Source: an uncultured Candidatus Pelagibacter sp. (GTDB taxonomy: Bacteria; Pseudomonadota; Alphaproteobacteria; Pelagibacterales; Pelagibacteraceae). Taken from it: a stretch of DNA of 64,000 bases. The stretch covers positions 1 to 64,000 of the forward strand of contig CAJWDL010000003.1 of NCBI GenBank assembly GCA_913030805.1, given 5' to 3'. Below, in pieces: positions 46,636 through 54,998 of this stretch (positions are counted from its first letter, which is position 1; the number at the start of each line of letters is the position of its first letter). Position numbers and translations under genes: made by a program. The notes under the pieces are model-generated. The model was given only the letters and a program-made list of their open reading frames with translations. It ran no database searches and was not told the DNA's origin.

Positions 46636-47258
46636 GCAAACCCCCAGTTTATTGGTATAAAGCAAAAAAAATATTATCAAGAAGGGATCCAGTATTAAAA
46701 AAAATAATAAAAAAATTTAATAAAGGTTTTTTGACCACCAGAGATGATCCATTTTTTTCATTGTGTCGAACAATTGTAGGACAGCAAATTTCTACAAAAG
46801 CAGCTGATTCAATTTGGTTAAAATTTGAAAAAAAAAGCAAGAAACGCATTAGACCTCATATAATACTGAAATTGCCCTCAAGATCTTTAAAAAAAGTAGG
46901 TCTATCTCGTCAAAAAATTAGTTACTTAAAAAATATAGCCAAGAGTTTTAAAAATAAATCTTTTGAAATTGAAAAACTTAAAAAAATGAGTGATGAAGAA
47001 TCAATAAATTATATAACAAAATTGAGAGGACTAGGAGTTTGGAGTGCCCAGATGTTTTTAATGTTTAATTTGAATAGACCAGACATATTCCCGACCACAG
47101 ATATTGGACTTCTTAAATCTATATCAAAAAATTATAAAGTTTCTTATCCACCCAGCAAAAGATTTCTAAACAAAATTTCCAAACTTCATTTTGGCCATAG
47201 AACTATTTTTACCTGGTATATGTGGAGATCAATAGATTCTAGTGAGGTTGAATATTAA
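46632..47258 (+). CDS. DNA-3-methyladenine glycosylase II, AlkA/HhH-GPD family
   Basis: This base-excision repair enzyme removes alkylated purines. The 208-residue protein has the DPFFSLCRTIVGQQISTKAA substrate-cleft segment and the helix-hairpin-helix LRGLGVWSAQMFLMF with the catalytic aspartate in DIFPTTDIGLLKSI. No N-terminal AlkA-specific domain is present, so it resembles the shorter, yeast-MAG-like form. Its start overlaps the EamA gene. Confidence 0.9.
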   Translation: MSKPPVYWYKAKKILSRRDPVLKKIIKKFNKGFLTTRDDPFFSLCRTIVGQQISTKAADSIWLKFEKKSKKRIRPHIILKLPSRSLKKVGLSRQKISYLKNIAKSFKNKSFEIEKLKKMSDEESINYITKLRGLGVWSAQMFLMFNLNRPDIFPTTDIGLLKSISKNYKVSYPPSKRFLNKISKLHFGHRTIFTWYMWRSIDSSEVEY

Positions 47259-47269
47259 TATTTTCAAAT

Positions 47270-48160
47270 TTAATCCAACCAGAATTTATATTTTTCAATA
47301 TTTTTTTGAACATATTTGGGTAAGAGTTTTAAATCTATTGTCGTCAATTTTTGTCCCTTATCAAATTTGGATACACGTTGATCCACTTTAAGGTCATAAA
47401 TAGTTTTTTTTTCCTTAATAATATTATCAATTTTTTCAACGCTTAAAGGCTTAATATCAAACTCTCTATGATGTAAATACGATTTAAGTTTTTCTTCTAA
47501 CGCCTTTGCATTTTTTATGTTGGTAAAATGCCATCCTCCATCATTTACAAAATAAATATTTTGATATTTTATTTTTGAAAACAAGGCATCTATTCGCCAA
47601 AAAGGATAAGTTCTATCTTTAATATTTCTTAACCACTGAGGAGAAATTAAATCTTTTTTTTTGCAAACCTTGGTACCAACCCAATCAAAGGAATCCATAC
47701 ACAAATTTAGCTTGTAATAAAATATTTTTTGTTGAAAAAAAATTAACTTACTTTTTATTTTTTTTAGATCCAACTTTTCAAGATTTGGAATTTCGTCAGC
47801 ATCAGATACCATGATGAAATCTTCAGGATCTGCTTCCTTGAGACCTGCAACAATATAATTTCTATGATAATTTTCTCTTTTAATAGCATTAAAAATATAT
47901 TTGTGAGATTTTAAATTCTCATCATCTTTGTCATTTACAACATCTATTCCACCAGGTTCATGGTCTAAAACAAAGTAACTTATTTTATTTTTAAATTGAT
48001 TAAATTTATTAATATCAAATAATAAATTTCTTTTTTTACCGCTGTGGGTAAACTTACTTTCAACAATTATAAATTTATCGACGTAGGGATCTAAACAATT
48101 GAGACGAATATCAACAACTGTATCTTCGTCATAGTACATAAAACAATCATAAACTTTCAT
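47270..48160 (-). CDS. Glycosyltransferase family 17 protein
   Basis: GT17 enzymes resemble the eukaryotic bisecting N-acetylglucosaminyltransferase (MGAT3). The 296-residue protein starts MKVYDCFMYYDEDTVVDIRL, then VDKFIIVESKFTHSGKKRNL, and FIMVSDADEIPNLEKLDL with a DxD-type metal site. GGWHFTNI is also family-typical. It has no signal peptide and probably adds a sugar to a surface glycan. It sits between repair and purine genes, next to uraD by eight bases, with no polysaccharide cluster around it. Confidence 0.85.
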   Translation of the reverse strand: MKVYDCFMYYDEDTVVDIRLNCLDPYVDKFIIVESKFTHSGKKRNLLFDINKFNQFKNKISYFVLDHEPGGIDVVNDKDDENLKSHKYIFNAIKRENYHRNYIVAGLKEADPEDFIMVSDADEIPNLEKLDLKKIKSKLIFFQQKIFYYKLNLCMDSFDWVGTKVCKKKDLISPQWLRNIKDRTYPFWRIDALFSKIKYQNIYFVNDGGWHFTNIKNAKALEEKLKSYLHHREFDIKPLSVEKIDNIIKEKKTIYDLKVDQRVSKFDKGQKLTTIDLKLLPKYVQKNIEKYKFWLD

Positions 48161-48168
48161 AGGTTAAA

Positions 48169-48675
48169 TTATTTTATATTTATTTTATTTAAACGTAAAT
48201 TAGCAATCTTACATACTTGTGAGATTGCTTCTTTAAATTCATCATCAGCACTATTGAGAATTCTTTTTTTAAATTTATTTAAAATTTCTGTCTTGTTTTT
48301 ACCTTCAACAGCAAGAATAAAAGGGAAACCAAATTTTTTTTTATACTCATTATTCAAATTTTTAAATTCTCTAAATTCTTTTTCTGAACATTGATCCAGT
48401 CCCGCCCTGTTTTGTTCATTACGAGAATCTATATTAAGCAAACTAATCTTTGTTTTATCAGCTAAATCGGGATGTGCTCTGATAATTTTCAACTGATTTT
48501 TTTTACTAGTGGTCCTAAAAATTTCCAATATTTTCGAACACAAATCTTCAAAACTATTAAAAGGTTTTTGATTATATAATTTTTCTGCAATCCATTTGGT
48601 TTTTTCAAAAATATTAGCGAAAATTTCGTTAAATCTAATTTGTGACAAATTATTAATTTTATTGATCAAAATCAT
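48169..48675 (-). CDS. uraD: OHCU decarboxylase
   Basis: UraD decarboxylates 2-oxo-4-hydroxy-4-carboxy-5-ureidoimidazoline to S-allantoin, the last step of urate conversion. The 168-residue protein has RFNEIFANIFEKTKWIAEKL at the start, IRAHPDLADKTKIS with the catalytic histidine, EFRNLN-type helix and FPFILAVEGKNKTEIL. It is divergent from uraH, and the two starts are only 33 bases apart around a palindrome. Confidence 0.95.
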   Translation of the reverse strand: MILINKINNLSQIRFNEIFANIFEKTKWIAEKLYNQKPFNSFEDLCSKILEIFRTTSKKNQLKIIRAHPDLADKTKISLLNIDSRNEQNRAGLDQCSEKEFREFKNLNNEYKKKFGFPFILAVEGKNKTEILNKFKKRILNSADDEFKEAISQVCKIANLRLNKINIK

Positions 48676-48684
48676 TTAGTTAAT

Positions 48685-48696
48685 TATTGTACAATA
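48685..48696. promoter_or_regulatory. 12-base perfect palindrome in the uraD/uraH divergent gap
   Basis: TATTGTACAATA reads the same on both strands and lies centrally in the 33 bases between the uraD and uraH starts. The core TTGT-ACAA is like sites bound by some GntR/FadR-family repressors. Position and symmetry suggest an operator controlling both divergent urate genes. No regulator gene is nearby, so the identity of the binding protein is unknown. Confidence 0.5.
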
Positions 48697-48708
48697 TATA
48701 CATATCTT

Positions 48709-49056
48709 ATGACAAAATTAACTACGCATGTTTTAGATACTTACACTGGAAGACCAGCCGGAGGCGTTAAAGTTGAGGTTTATTATATTTCAAATAAACG
48801 AAATAAACTAAATAGTATTTTGCTAAATAATAATGGACGAGCAGACGAATCTTTAGTTGAGGGAAATAATTTCAAAGAAGGGAAATACGAACTTGTATTT
48901 TTTGTAGGTGACTATTTTAAAAAAATAACCAACTTACCAAAAACTCCATTTTTGGGTGAAGTAATTATTAAATTTGGAGTATCTAATCCAAAAGAACATT
49001 ACCATGTTCCTTTGCTAGTTTCTCCTTGGAGCTATTCGACTTATAGAGGAAGTTAA
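48709..49056 (+). CDS. uraH: 5-hydroxyisourate hydrolase
   Basis: UraH is the transthyretin-related protein that hydrolyses 5-hydroxyisourate to OHCU. The 115-residue protein starts LTTHVLDTYTGRPAGGVKVE, has PKEHYHVPLLVSPWSYSTY and closes with the diagnostic C-terminal YRGS. It begins the rightward purine operon and is directly followed, with no gap, by xdhA. Confidence 0.97.
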   Translation: MTKLTTHVLDTYTGRPAGGVKVEVYYISNKRNKLNSILLNNNGRADESLVEGNNFKEGKYELVFFVGDYFKKITNLPKTPFLGEVIIKFGVSNPKEHYHVPLLVSPWSYSTYRGS

Positions 49057-50496
49057 ATGACTTCCGGTACCATTAGGTTTATTCACAAAAATAAAGTTTT
49101 ATCAATTCATAATCCAGATCCCAACGAAACCATACTTAATTTTGTAAGAGCTAAGCTAGGAAAAACTGGAACCAAGGAAGGTTGTGCGGAAGGAGGCTGT
49201 GGAGCATGCACAATAGTATTAGGTGAGTTAAAAAAAAGCAAAATCATTTATAAGGCAATCAATGCTTGCATTGCATTTGTTCCAACATTAGCTGGTAAGC
49301 AGCTTATACTTGTGGAAGATTTAGTTTCTGGCGACGGTTCTTTGCACCCAATACAAAAGGCAATAATTGATTATCATGGTTCACAATGCGGCTTCTGCAC
49401 ACCAGGGTTTGTAATGTCTTTGTTTGCAATGTACAAGAATTATTCTTTTTATAAAGATGATATTATTAGAGATTCAATTTCTGGAAATTTATGTAGATGC
49501 ACAGGTTATCGACCCATAATAGATGCTGCTAAAAGTTTAAATAAAATCAGTAAATTTGATTTTTTTAAAAGAAACCAGCAATTATCCATTTCTCTTTTAA
49601 AAAAAATAAAACTGAAAAGCATTGTTATATCGAATAAAAATAGAAAATATTTTGCACCCAAAAATGTGAATGAGCTAAAAAAAATTCTTAAACAATATCC
49701 AAATTCTAAATTATTAAGCGGAGGAACCGATGTTTCTTTAGTTGTTACTAAAGAAAGAAAAGATCTAGATTCTTTAATTTATATGAATTCAATTGATGAA
49801 TTAAATTATATCAAAAAAAATAAAAATTACATTGAAGTTGGGGCAACAACGCCTTTAATAGATTTTGAATTATTTATAAAAAAATATTTTCCTGATTTTG
49901 CACAAATACTTAAAAGATATGGCTCTACTCAAATTAGAAATATCTGCACAATTGCAGGCAATATAGCAACGGCAAGCCCTATTGGTGACACTCTTCCATT
50001 ATTGTTGTCACTTGATTCACAAATAATTATTAAAGATAAAGATAAAACTAAAATTTTACCTCTAAATGGGTTTTTTATAAACTATCGTAAAACAAAGCTT
50101 AAAAAAGGACAATTTATCCATTCAATAAGAATTCCTTTACTATTAAAAAGTATTTTTAAAGCTTATAAAATTTCAAAGAGAATTGATGATGACATCTCAT
50201 CAGTTTGTGCTTCTTTTAATGTTGAACTAAAAAATAATAAAGTAAAAAAAATAAGAGTTGCCTATGGCGGAATGGCAAATATTCCAAAAAGGGCTATTTA
50301 TTGTGAAAAAATACTCCTTAATTCTTCTCTGTCAGATAACATAATCAATAAAGCTAAGAAATCCCTAGAAAAAGATTTCAAGCCTATTACGGATGTTAGA
50401 GCCAGTCAAAAATATCGTATGGAAGTAGCAAAAAATTTGCTGGAGAAATGTTTTCTGGAAATCAAGCAAAAAAAATTAATAAGAATAAATACTTAA
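49057..50496 (+). CDS. xdhA: Xanthine dehydrogenase, FeS/FAD subunit
   Basis: XdhA carries two [2Fe-2S] clusters and FAD, passing electrons from XdhB to NAD. The 479-residue protein has the plant-type cluster CAEGGCGACTIV, the second cluster QCGFCTPGFV followed by GNLCRCTGYRP, the FAD domain (about 200-360, LLSGGTDVSLVVTKERKD, TIAGNIATASPIGDTLP), and the C-terminal CO-dehydrogenase flavoprotein-like domain. It precedes xdhB by one base. The maturation gene xdhC is not in the cluster. Confidence 0.96.
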   Translation: MTSGTIRFIHKNKVLSIHNPDPNETILNFVRAKLGKTGTKEGCAEGGCGACTIVLGELKKSKIIYKAINACIAFVPTLAGKQLILVEDLVSGDGSLHPIQKAIIDYHGSQCGFCTPGFVMSLFAMYKNYSFYKDDIIRDSISGNLCRCTGYRPIIDAAKSLNKISKFDFFKRNQQLSISLLKKIKLKSIVISNKNRKYFAPKNVNELKKILKQYPNSKLLSGGTDVSLVVTKERKDLDSLIYMNSIDELNYIKKNKNYIEVGATTPLIDFELFIKKYFPDFAQILKRYGSTQIRNICTIAGNIATASPIGDTLPLLLSLDSQIIIKDKDKTKILPLNGFFINYRKTKLKKGQFIHSIRIPLLLKSIFKAYKISKRIDDDISSVCASFNVELKNNKVKKIRVAYGGMANIPKRAIYCEKILLNSSLSDNIINKAKKSLEKDFKPITDVRASQKYRMEVAKNLLEKCFLEIKQKKLIRINT

Positions 50497-50497
50497 A

Positions 50498-52795
50498 ATG
50501 AAAGTCGATTCTTTTGTCATGGAAAATAGACCACACGAGAGCGCGGCTAAACATGTCAGCGGATATGCTAATTATATAGATGATATTGTTGAACCAGAGG
50601 GCACATTATATGGTGCCATTGGATATAGTAAAAAAGCACATGCAATCATAAAAAAATTAGATTTAAGAGATGTATGGAAGAGTGAAGGTGTAGTTTCTGT
50701 TGTGACCTCATCAGATATTCCAGGACGTAACGATATAGGCGCTGTTTATGATGGTGATCCAATTTTTCCAAAAAAGGTTGAATATTTTGGTCAGCCACTA
50801 TTTGCTGTAGCGGCAACCTCAACTGAACTTGCAAGAAAAGCTCTTCAAAAGGTTAAAATAACCTACAAAAATTTAAAACCGGTTATCGACATAAAAGAAG
50901 CACTAAGAAAAAAACTTTATGTTTTAAAAGGAAGAAAAATAAAAAGAGGAGATCCATTAAAAAAAATTAGTAAAGCAAAAAATTATTTAAAAAATTCTTT
51001 TTCACTGGGAAGTCAAGAACATTTTTATCTTGAAGGTCAAATTGCATTTGTTATTCCACAAGAAGATAGTGATTTTAAAATTTTTTCTAGTACTCAGCAT
51101 CCAAGTGAAACACAGCAAATTATAGCAAAGATGCTTAATCAAAAAAATAACACTATTAATGTTGAAGTAAGAAGAATAGGGGGTGGATTTGGAGGCAAAG
51201 AAACTCAAAGTTTAATTTTTGCAGCAATATGTACTCTTTTATCAAAAAAAACAAAACTTCCAGTTAAGCTTAGAATGGATCGTGATGATGACATTATAAT
51301 AACTGGTAAACGTCACGATTTTTACTCTGATTATGAGGTGGGTTTTAATGATAAAGGAGTTGTTGAAGGTGTGAGAATAAAACTTGCATCAAGATGCGGA
51401 ATTTCACCTGACTTATCCGAAGCAATTAATTCTAGGGCCTTGTTGCATATTGATAGCGCGTATTATCTTTCGGATGTTTCTGTTGAGAACTATCTTTGTA
51501 AGACAAATACATCTTCTGCTACTGCTTTCAGGGGGTTTGGTGGAAATCAAGGAATGATGATCATCGAAAACATTGTAGATAATGTTGCAAGATATTTGAA
51601 AAAAGACCCGGCAAAAATAAGAAAAGTAAATTTTTATCAAAAAAATAAAAAAAATATCACTCATTATGGCATGAAAATCGAGGACAATGTTATCAATGAA
51701 ATTTATAGTAAGTTAATTAAATCTTCGAATTACAAAAATAGAAGGCTAAATATTAAAAAATTTAACTTAAAAAATAAATATTTAAAAAAAGGATTGAGCT
51801 TTACACCTGTGAAGTTTGGGATAAGTTTTACTACACGTCATCTAAATCAAGCAGGAGCTTTGGTACATATTTATTGTTCAGATGGAAGTGTTCATGTGTC
51901 AACTGGTGCAATTGAAATGGGGCAAGGTACTTACACAAAAATTGCCATGTTAATTTCCAACGAATTAGGCTTGTCTTTTGATAAAATCAAAGTTTTTTCT
52001 ACTCGTACAGATAAAGTTCCAAATACATCAGCATCAGCAGCGAGCTCAACAACAGATCTTAATGGAGCAGCGGCAATTAATGCTGTAAATAAAATTAAAC
52101 AAAATTTAGCATTATTCGTAAAACGTAAATACAAGGTAAAAAGCAATAAAGCTATTTACAAAAATGGTATGGTTAAATTTAAAGGTAAAACTTTTTCATT
52201 TAAATCATTAATTAAAGATGCTTATCTTAACAGAGTTTCGTTGTCATCTTCTGGGTTTTATTCAACTCCAAAAATACATTTTGATAGTAAAACTTTTCTT
52301 GGGAGGCCTTTTCTCTACTTTGCTTACGGTGCAGCAGTTTCTGAAGTACTAATTGACACTTTAACTGGTGAAAATAAAATTTTACGTGTAGATATACTCC
52401 ACGATCAAGGCAGAGCAATTAATCCTGCAATTGAAAAAGGTCAGATCGAAGGAGGATTTGTGCAGGGAGCGGGTTGGTTAACAATGGAAGAAGTGAATTG
52501 GAAATCAAATGGAGAGTTAACTACTCATTCGCCTTCCACTTATAAAATACCAGCTGTAAATGATACGCCAGAAAAATTTAATGTAAAAATATTTAAAAAT
52601 TTAAATAAAGAAAACGTAGTAAATAAATCAAAAACAACTGGTGAACCACCTTTGATGCTGGGAATGTCAGTATTTTTTGCAATTAAAGATGCCATTGCTT
52701 CAGTAGTTAACTACAAAATCATTCCAAATTTCAATGCTCCAGCTACTCCTGAAGCAATTTTATTAAGCATAAATGACATAAAGAAAAAATTATGA
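50498..52795 (+). CDS. xdhB: Xanthine dehydrogenase, molybdenum subunit
   Basis: XdhB binds the molybdopterin cofactor and oxidises hypoxanthine and xanthine to urate. The 765-residue protein keeps the residues found catalytic in Rhodobacter XdhB: a Glu in SQEHFYLEGQ, an Arg in SSATAFRGFGGNQGM, and the near-terminal Glu in TTGEPPLMLGMSVFFAI. RRIGGGFGGKETQS and VSTGAIEMGQGTYTKIA are further molybdopterin contacts. It overlaps the guanine deaminase by four bases. Confidence 0.97.
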   Translation: MKVDSFVMENRPHESAAKHVSGYANYIDDIVEPEGTLYGAIGYSKKAHAIIKKLDLRDVWKSEGVVSVVTSSDIPGRNDIGAVYDGDPIFPKKVEYFGQPLFAVAATSTELARKALQKVKITYKNLKPVIDIKEALRKKLYVLKGRKIKRGDPLKKISKAKNYLKNSFSLGSQEHFYLEGQIAFVIPQEDSDFKIFSSTQHPSETQQIIAKMLNQKNNTINVEVRRIGGGFGGKETQSLIFAAICTLLSKKTKLPVKLRMDRDDDIIITGKRHDFYSDYEVGFNDKGVVEGVRIKLASRCGISPDLSEAINSRALLHIDSAYYLSDVSVENYLCKTNTSSATAFRGFGGNQGMMIIENIVDNVARYLKKDPAKIRKVNFYQKNKKNITHYGMKIEDNVINEIYSKLIKSSNYKNRRLNIKKFNLKNKYLKKGLSFTPVKFGISFTTRHLNQAGALVHIYCSDGSVHVSTGAIEMGQGTYTKIAMLISNELGLSFDKIKVFSTRTDKVPNTSASAASSTTDLNGAAAINAVNKIKQNLALFVKRKYKVKSNKAIYKNGMVKFKGKTFSFKSLIKDAYLNRVSLSSSGFYSTPKIHFDSKTFLGRPFLYFAYGAAVSEVLIDTLTGENKILRVDILHDQGRAINPAIEKGQIEGGFVQGAGWLTMEEVNWKSNGELTTHSPSTYKIPAVNDTPEKFNVKIFKNLNKENVVNKSKTTGEPPLMLGMSVFFAIKDAIASVVNYKIIPNFNAPATPEAILLSINDIKKKL

Positions 52796-53256
52796 AAAAT
52801 GAATTTATGAAAAGAGCTATAGAGCTTTCTATCGAAAGCATCAATAGTGGTGGTGGGCCGTTTGGTTCAGTAATAGTTAAAGATAACAAAATAATTTCAG
52901 AAGGGATGAATCGAGTGACAGTGAATAATGATCCCACTGCCCATGGTGAGATTGTAGCCATTAGAGCAGCAACAAAAGTTTTAAATGATTTTAATCTTAA
53001 AGGATGTGAACTGTACACATCAACTGAACCATGTCCGATGTGCTATTCGGCAATTTTTTGGTCTCGTATTGATAAAATATATTATGCCAACACAAAAGAA
53101 GATGCTCAACGAGTTGATTTTGATGATTCATTAATTTATTCAGAACTTCAACAAAGTATTAATAAAAGAAAAATTCCAATGATCCAATTGATGAGAAAAG
53201 AAGCTTTGGTAGCTTTTGAATTATGGGATAAAAAGACAGACAAGGTTGAATATTAA
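52792..53256 (+). CDS. guaD: Guanine deaminase, cytidine-deaminase fold
   Basis: GuaD turns guanine into xanthine, feeding XdhAB. The 154-residue zinc enzyme has HGEIVAIRAAT and EPCPMCYSAIFWSRIDKIYYA, the CDA-type zinc ligands. RVDFDDSLIYSELQQ and the C-terminal ELWDKKTDKVEY match the Bacillus-type guanine deaminase more than the tRNA adenosine deaminase TadA. Its stop overlaps the start of the PuuD-like gene by one base. Confidence 0.9.
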   Translation: MKNEFMKRAIELSIESINSGGGPFGSVIVKDNKIISEGMNRVTVNNDPTAHGEIVAIRAATKVLNDFNLKGCELYTSTEPCPMCYSAIFWSRIDKIYYANTKEDAQRVDFDDSLIYSELQQSINKRKIPMIQLMRKEALVAFELWDKKTDKVEY

Positions 53257-54077
53257 TGGAACTAGATATTTCTAAATGGATCCAGATTCTACTCCGATTT
53301 GGTCACGTGTTTTTTGCTTTTTTATGGGTGGGCACATCATTTACCTTCAATTTTTTAGATAACAAATTACCAAAAAATCAAAAAGAGGAAAGCATAGAGG
53401 CGAGCGGAATATTGCAGCATAGTGGTTATTATTATAATCTTACAAGATTTCACGGAGCGCCCAAGGAAATTCCCAAGAATGTGATTATTTGGAAGTACAC
53501 GTCGTATCTAACCTTTTTATCGGGGTTAGCTTTATTAATAATGATTTATTACATGAACGCAGGCATTTTAATGGTTGATAAAAGAGTAAATGATATTTCT
53601 TCTTTTCTTGCTATAGCAATTTCGTTGCTATCTATAATTTTATCTTGGTTTATTTACCATTTTATCTGTAAATCTAAATTAATAAATTACAAAATTGCGT
53701 TTCCAGTATTACAATTAATTATCGGAATTATTATTTCATTTGTTTTAACTAAAATTTATGGTCCACGATTTGCTTTTTTACAAGTGGGTATCATTTTGGG
53801 TAGCATAATGACCTTTAATGTGTTTTTTGTTATAGCGCCTAATGGTAGGAAGAACGCATTAAACGAAAAATTTGATTTAAATCTTGCAGTTAAAGCAAAG
53901 ACAAGATCAGTTCACAATAATATTGTTACACTCCTAGTTTTGTTTATTATGTTAAGTGGACATGCTTCTTTTATCTGGGCTAGCAAATACAACTGGTTGA
54001 TCCTAGCTTTACTAGCAGTAATTCTTGGATTAATTCAATATTATGTTAATTGGAAGAATAAAAAAGAAAGTAATTAA
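53256..54077 (+). CDS. puuD: Urate oxidase PuuD-type membrane domain, without cytochrome c tail
   Basis: PuuD proteins oxidise urate to 5-hydroxyisourate in the membrane. The 273-residue protein has seven or eight membrane helices and the N-terminal urate-oxidase domain motifs LLRFGHVFFAFLWVGTSFTF, SGYYYNLTRFHGAPKEIP, IIWKYTSYLTFLSGL and AKTRSVHNNIVTLLVLFIM. Typical PuuD proteins add a C-terminal cytochrome c domain with CxxCH; none is present here, so the electron acceptor must be separate. Location after guaD and before the permease fits. Such proteins are sometimes mislabelled antifreeze protein. Confidence 0.85.
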   Translation: MELDISKWIQILLRFGHVFFAFLWVGTSFTFNFLDNKLPKNQKEESIEASGILQHSGYYYNLTRFHGAPKEIPKNVIIWKYTSYLTFLSGLALLIMIYYMNAGILMVDKRVNDISSFLAIAISLLSIILSWFIYHFICKSKLINYKIAFPVLQLIIGIIISFVLTKIYGPRFAFLQVGIILGSIMTFNVFFVIAPNGRKNALNEKFDLNLAVKAKTRSVHNNIVTLLVLFIMLSGHASFIWASKYNWLILALLAVILGLIQYYVNWKNKKESN

Positions 54078-54364
54078 ACCCCTTCAATAATTTGTAAATT
54101 TCTCTTAACAGAGCCTTTTAAAATATTAATGGCCTCCCTATACACACTGGAATCATAAGCTTGTTTTGCTAGATCAAAAGAAGGAAATTCAACAATAACA
54201 GTTCTAGGTTTGGCGGATCCCTCTAGACAGATATTTTTGCCACCGCGACACAAAAAATTTCCTTGGTGACCTTGAATTGCAATTGTTGCTTTTTTTGCAT
54301 ACTCACTTAGAATTTTAGGATCTTCAATTTTTTCATACACAGATATCCAATATCCTTTTGACAT
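54074..54364 (-). CDS. DUF1330-family small protein
   Basis: A 96-residue protein of the dimeric alpha-beta barrel DUF1330 family, with KGYWISVYEKIEDPKILSEY, RTVIVEFPSFDLAKQAYDS at mid-length and a short C-terminal helix. No function is known. An AGGAGA ribosome-binding site precedes its ATG. It lies on the opposite strand inside the purine cluster with stops overlapping by four bases, so a link to ureide metabolism is possible but unproven. Confidence 0.85.
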   Translation of the reverse strand: MSKGYWISVYEKIEDPKILSEYAKKATIAIQGHQGNFLCRGGKNICLEGSAKPRTVIVEFPSFDLAKQAYDSSVYREAINILKGSVKRNLQIIEGV

Positions 54365-54416
54365 AAATTTTCTCCTTTTTAATTAAGCTTTTTTTAACTA
54401 TGATAGCAGAATTAGT

Positions 54417-54944
54417 ATGTCAGAAAAATTAATTGTTAGCTGGGAAGACTATACGAATACGGTAGAAAAATTAGCAATCCAAATTGATGCAAGTGGTTAT
54501 AAACCTGATATTTTAATTGGAATTATGAGGGGAGCGGGTCTTTGCATTGATCTTCTTTCCCGAATATGGAAAATGAAAACTGGTTATTTATCCGTACAAA
54601 GCTATTCAGGAAAAGGAGTAGAAGATACCCAGGGTTCTATAATGTTTTCAAGACAGATAAGTTCTATTGCAGAAGGCAATGACTTTGGAAAAATTTTACT
54701 AATAGACGATTTAAGTGATACGGGCCTAACGCTTAATAAAAGTATAGAATGGTTAAAAAATCACGATCCAATAAAAAATTATATCAAAGAGATTAAAACA
54801 GGTTGTCTATGGAAGAAGAAAAAATCAACCTTTACACCAGACTTTTGCGCTGTAAATTTACCGAACTCGCCCTGGATTGTGCAACCTTTCGAGGCACATG
54901 AAGAAATTAGAATTGAAGATTTAAAAAAGAAACATAACAAATAA
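54417..54944 (+). CDS. Purine phosphoribosyltransferase-family protein
   Basis: This type I phosphoribosyltransferase probably salvages a purine base with PRPP. The 175-residue protein has the PRPP-binding signature ILLIDDLSDTGLTLNKS around residue 98 and a preceding flexible segment GRSYSG-like SVQSYSGKGVEDTQG. ILIGIMRGAGLCIDLLSRI is the N-terminal base-site helix. It is close to xanthine/guanine phosphoribosyltransferases, which would fit the cluster, but the base is not certain. A terminator follows. Confidence 0.85.
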   Translation: MSEKLIVSWEDYTNTVEKLAIQIDASGYKPDILIGIMRGAGLCIDLLSRIWKMKTGYLSVQSYSGKGVEDTQGSIMFSRQISSIAEGNDFGKILLIDDLSDTGLTLNKSIEWLKNHDPIKNYIKEIKTGCLWKKKKSTFTPDFCAVNLPNSPWIVQPFEAHEEIRIEDLKKKHNK

Positions 54945-54977
54945 AAAAAGGGCCAGAATAAATCCGGCCCTTTTTTA
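54943..54977. terminator. Bidirectional intrinsic terminator
   Basis: AAAAAAGGGCC-N11-GGCCCTTTTTT forms a five-pair GC stem flanked by A and T runs on both sides. It works in either direction, closing the phosphoribosyltransferase gene on the plus strand and the NCS2 permease gene on the minus strand. Confidence 0.85.
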
Positions 54978-54998
54978 AGAAAAGTTTAAATCTTTTAG

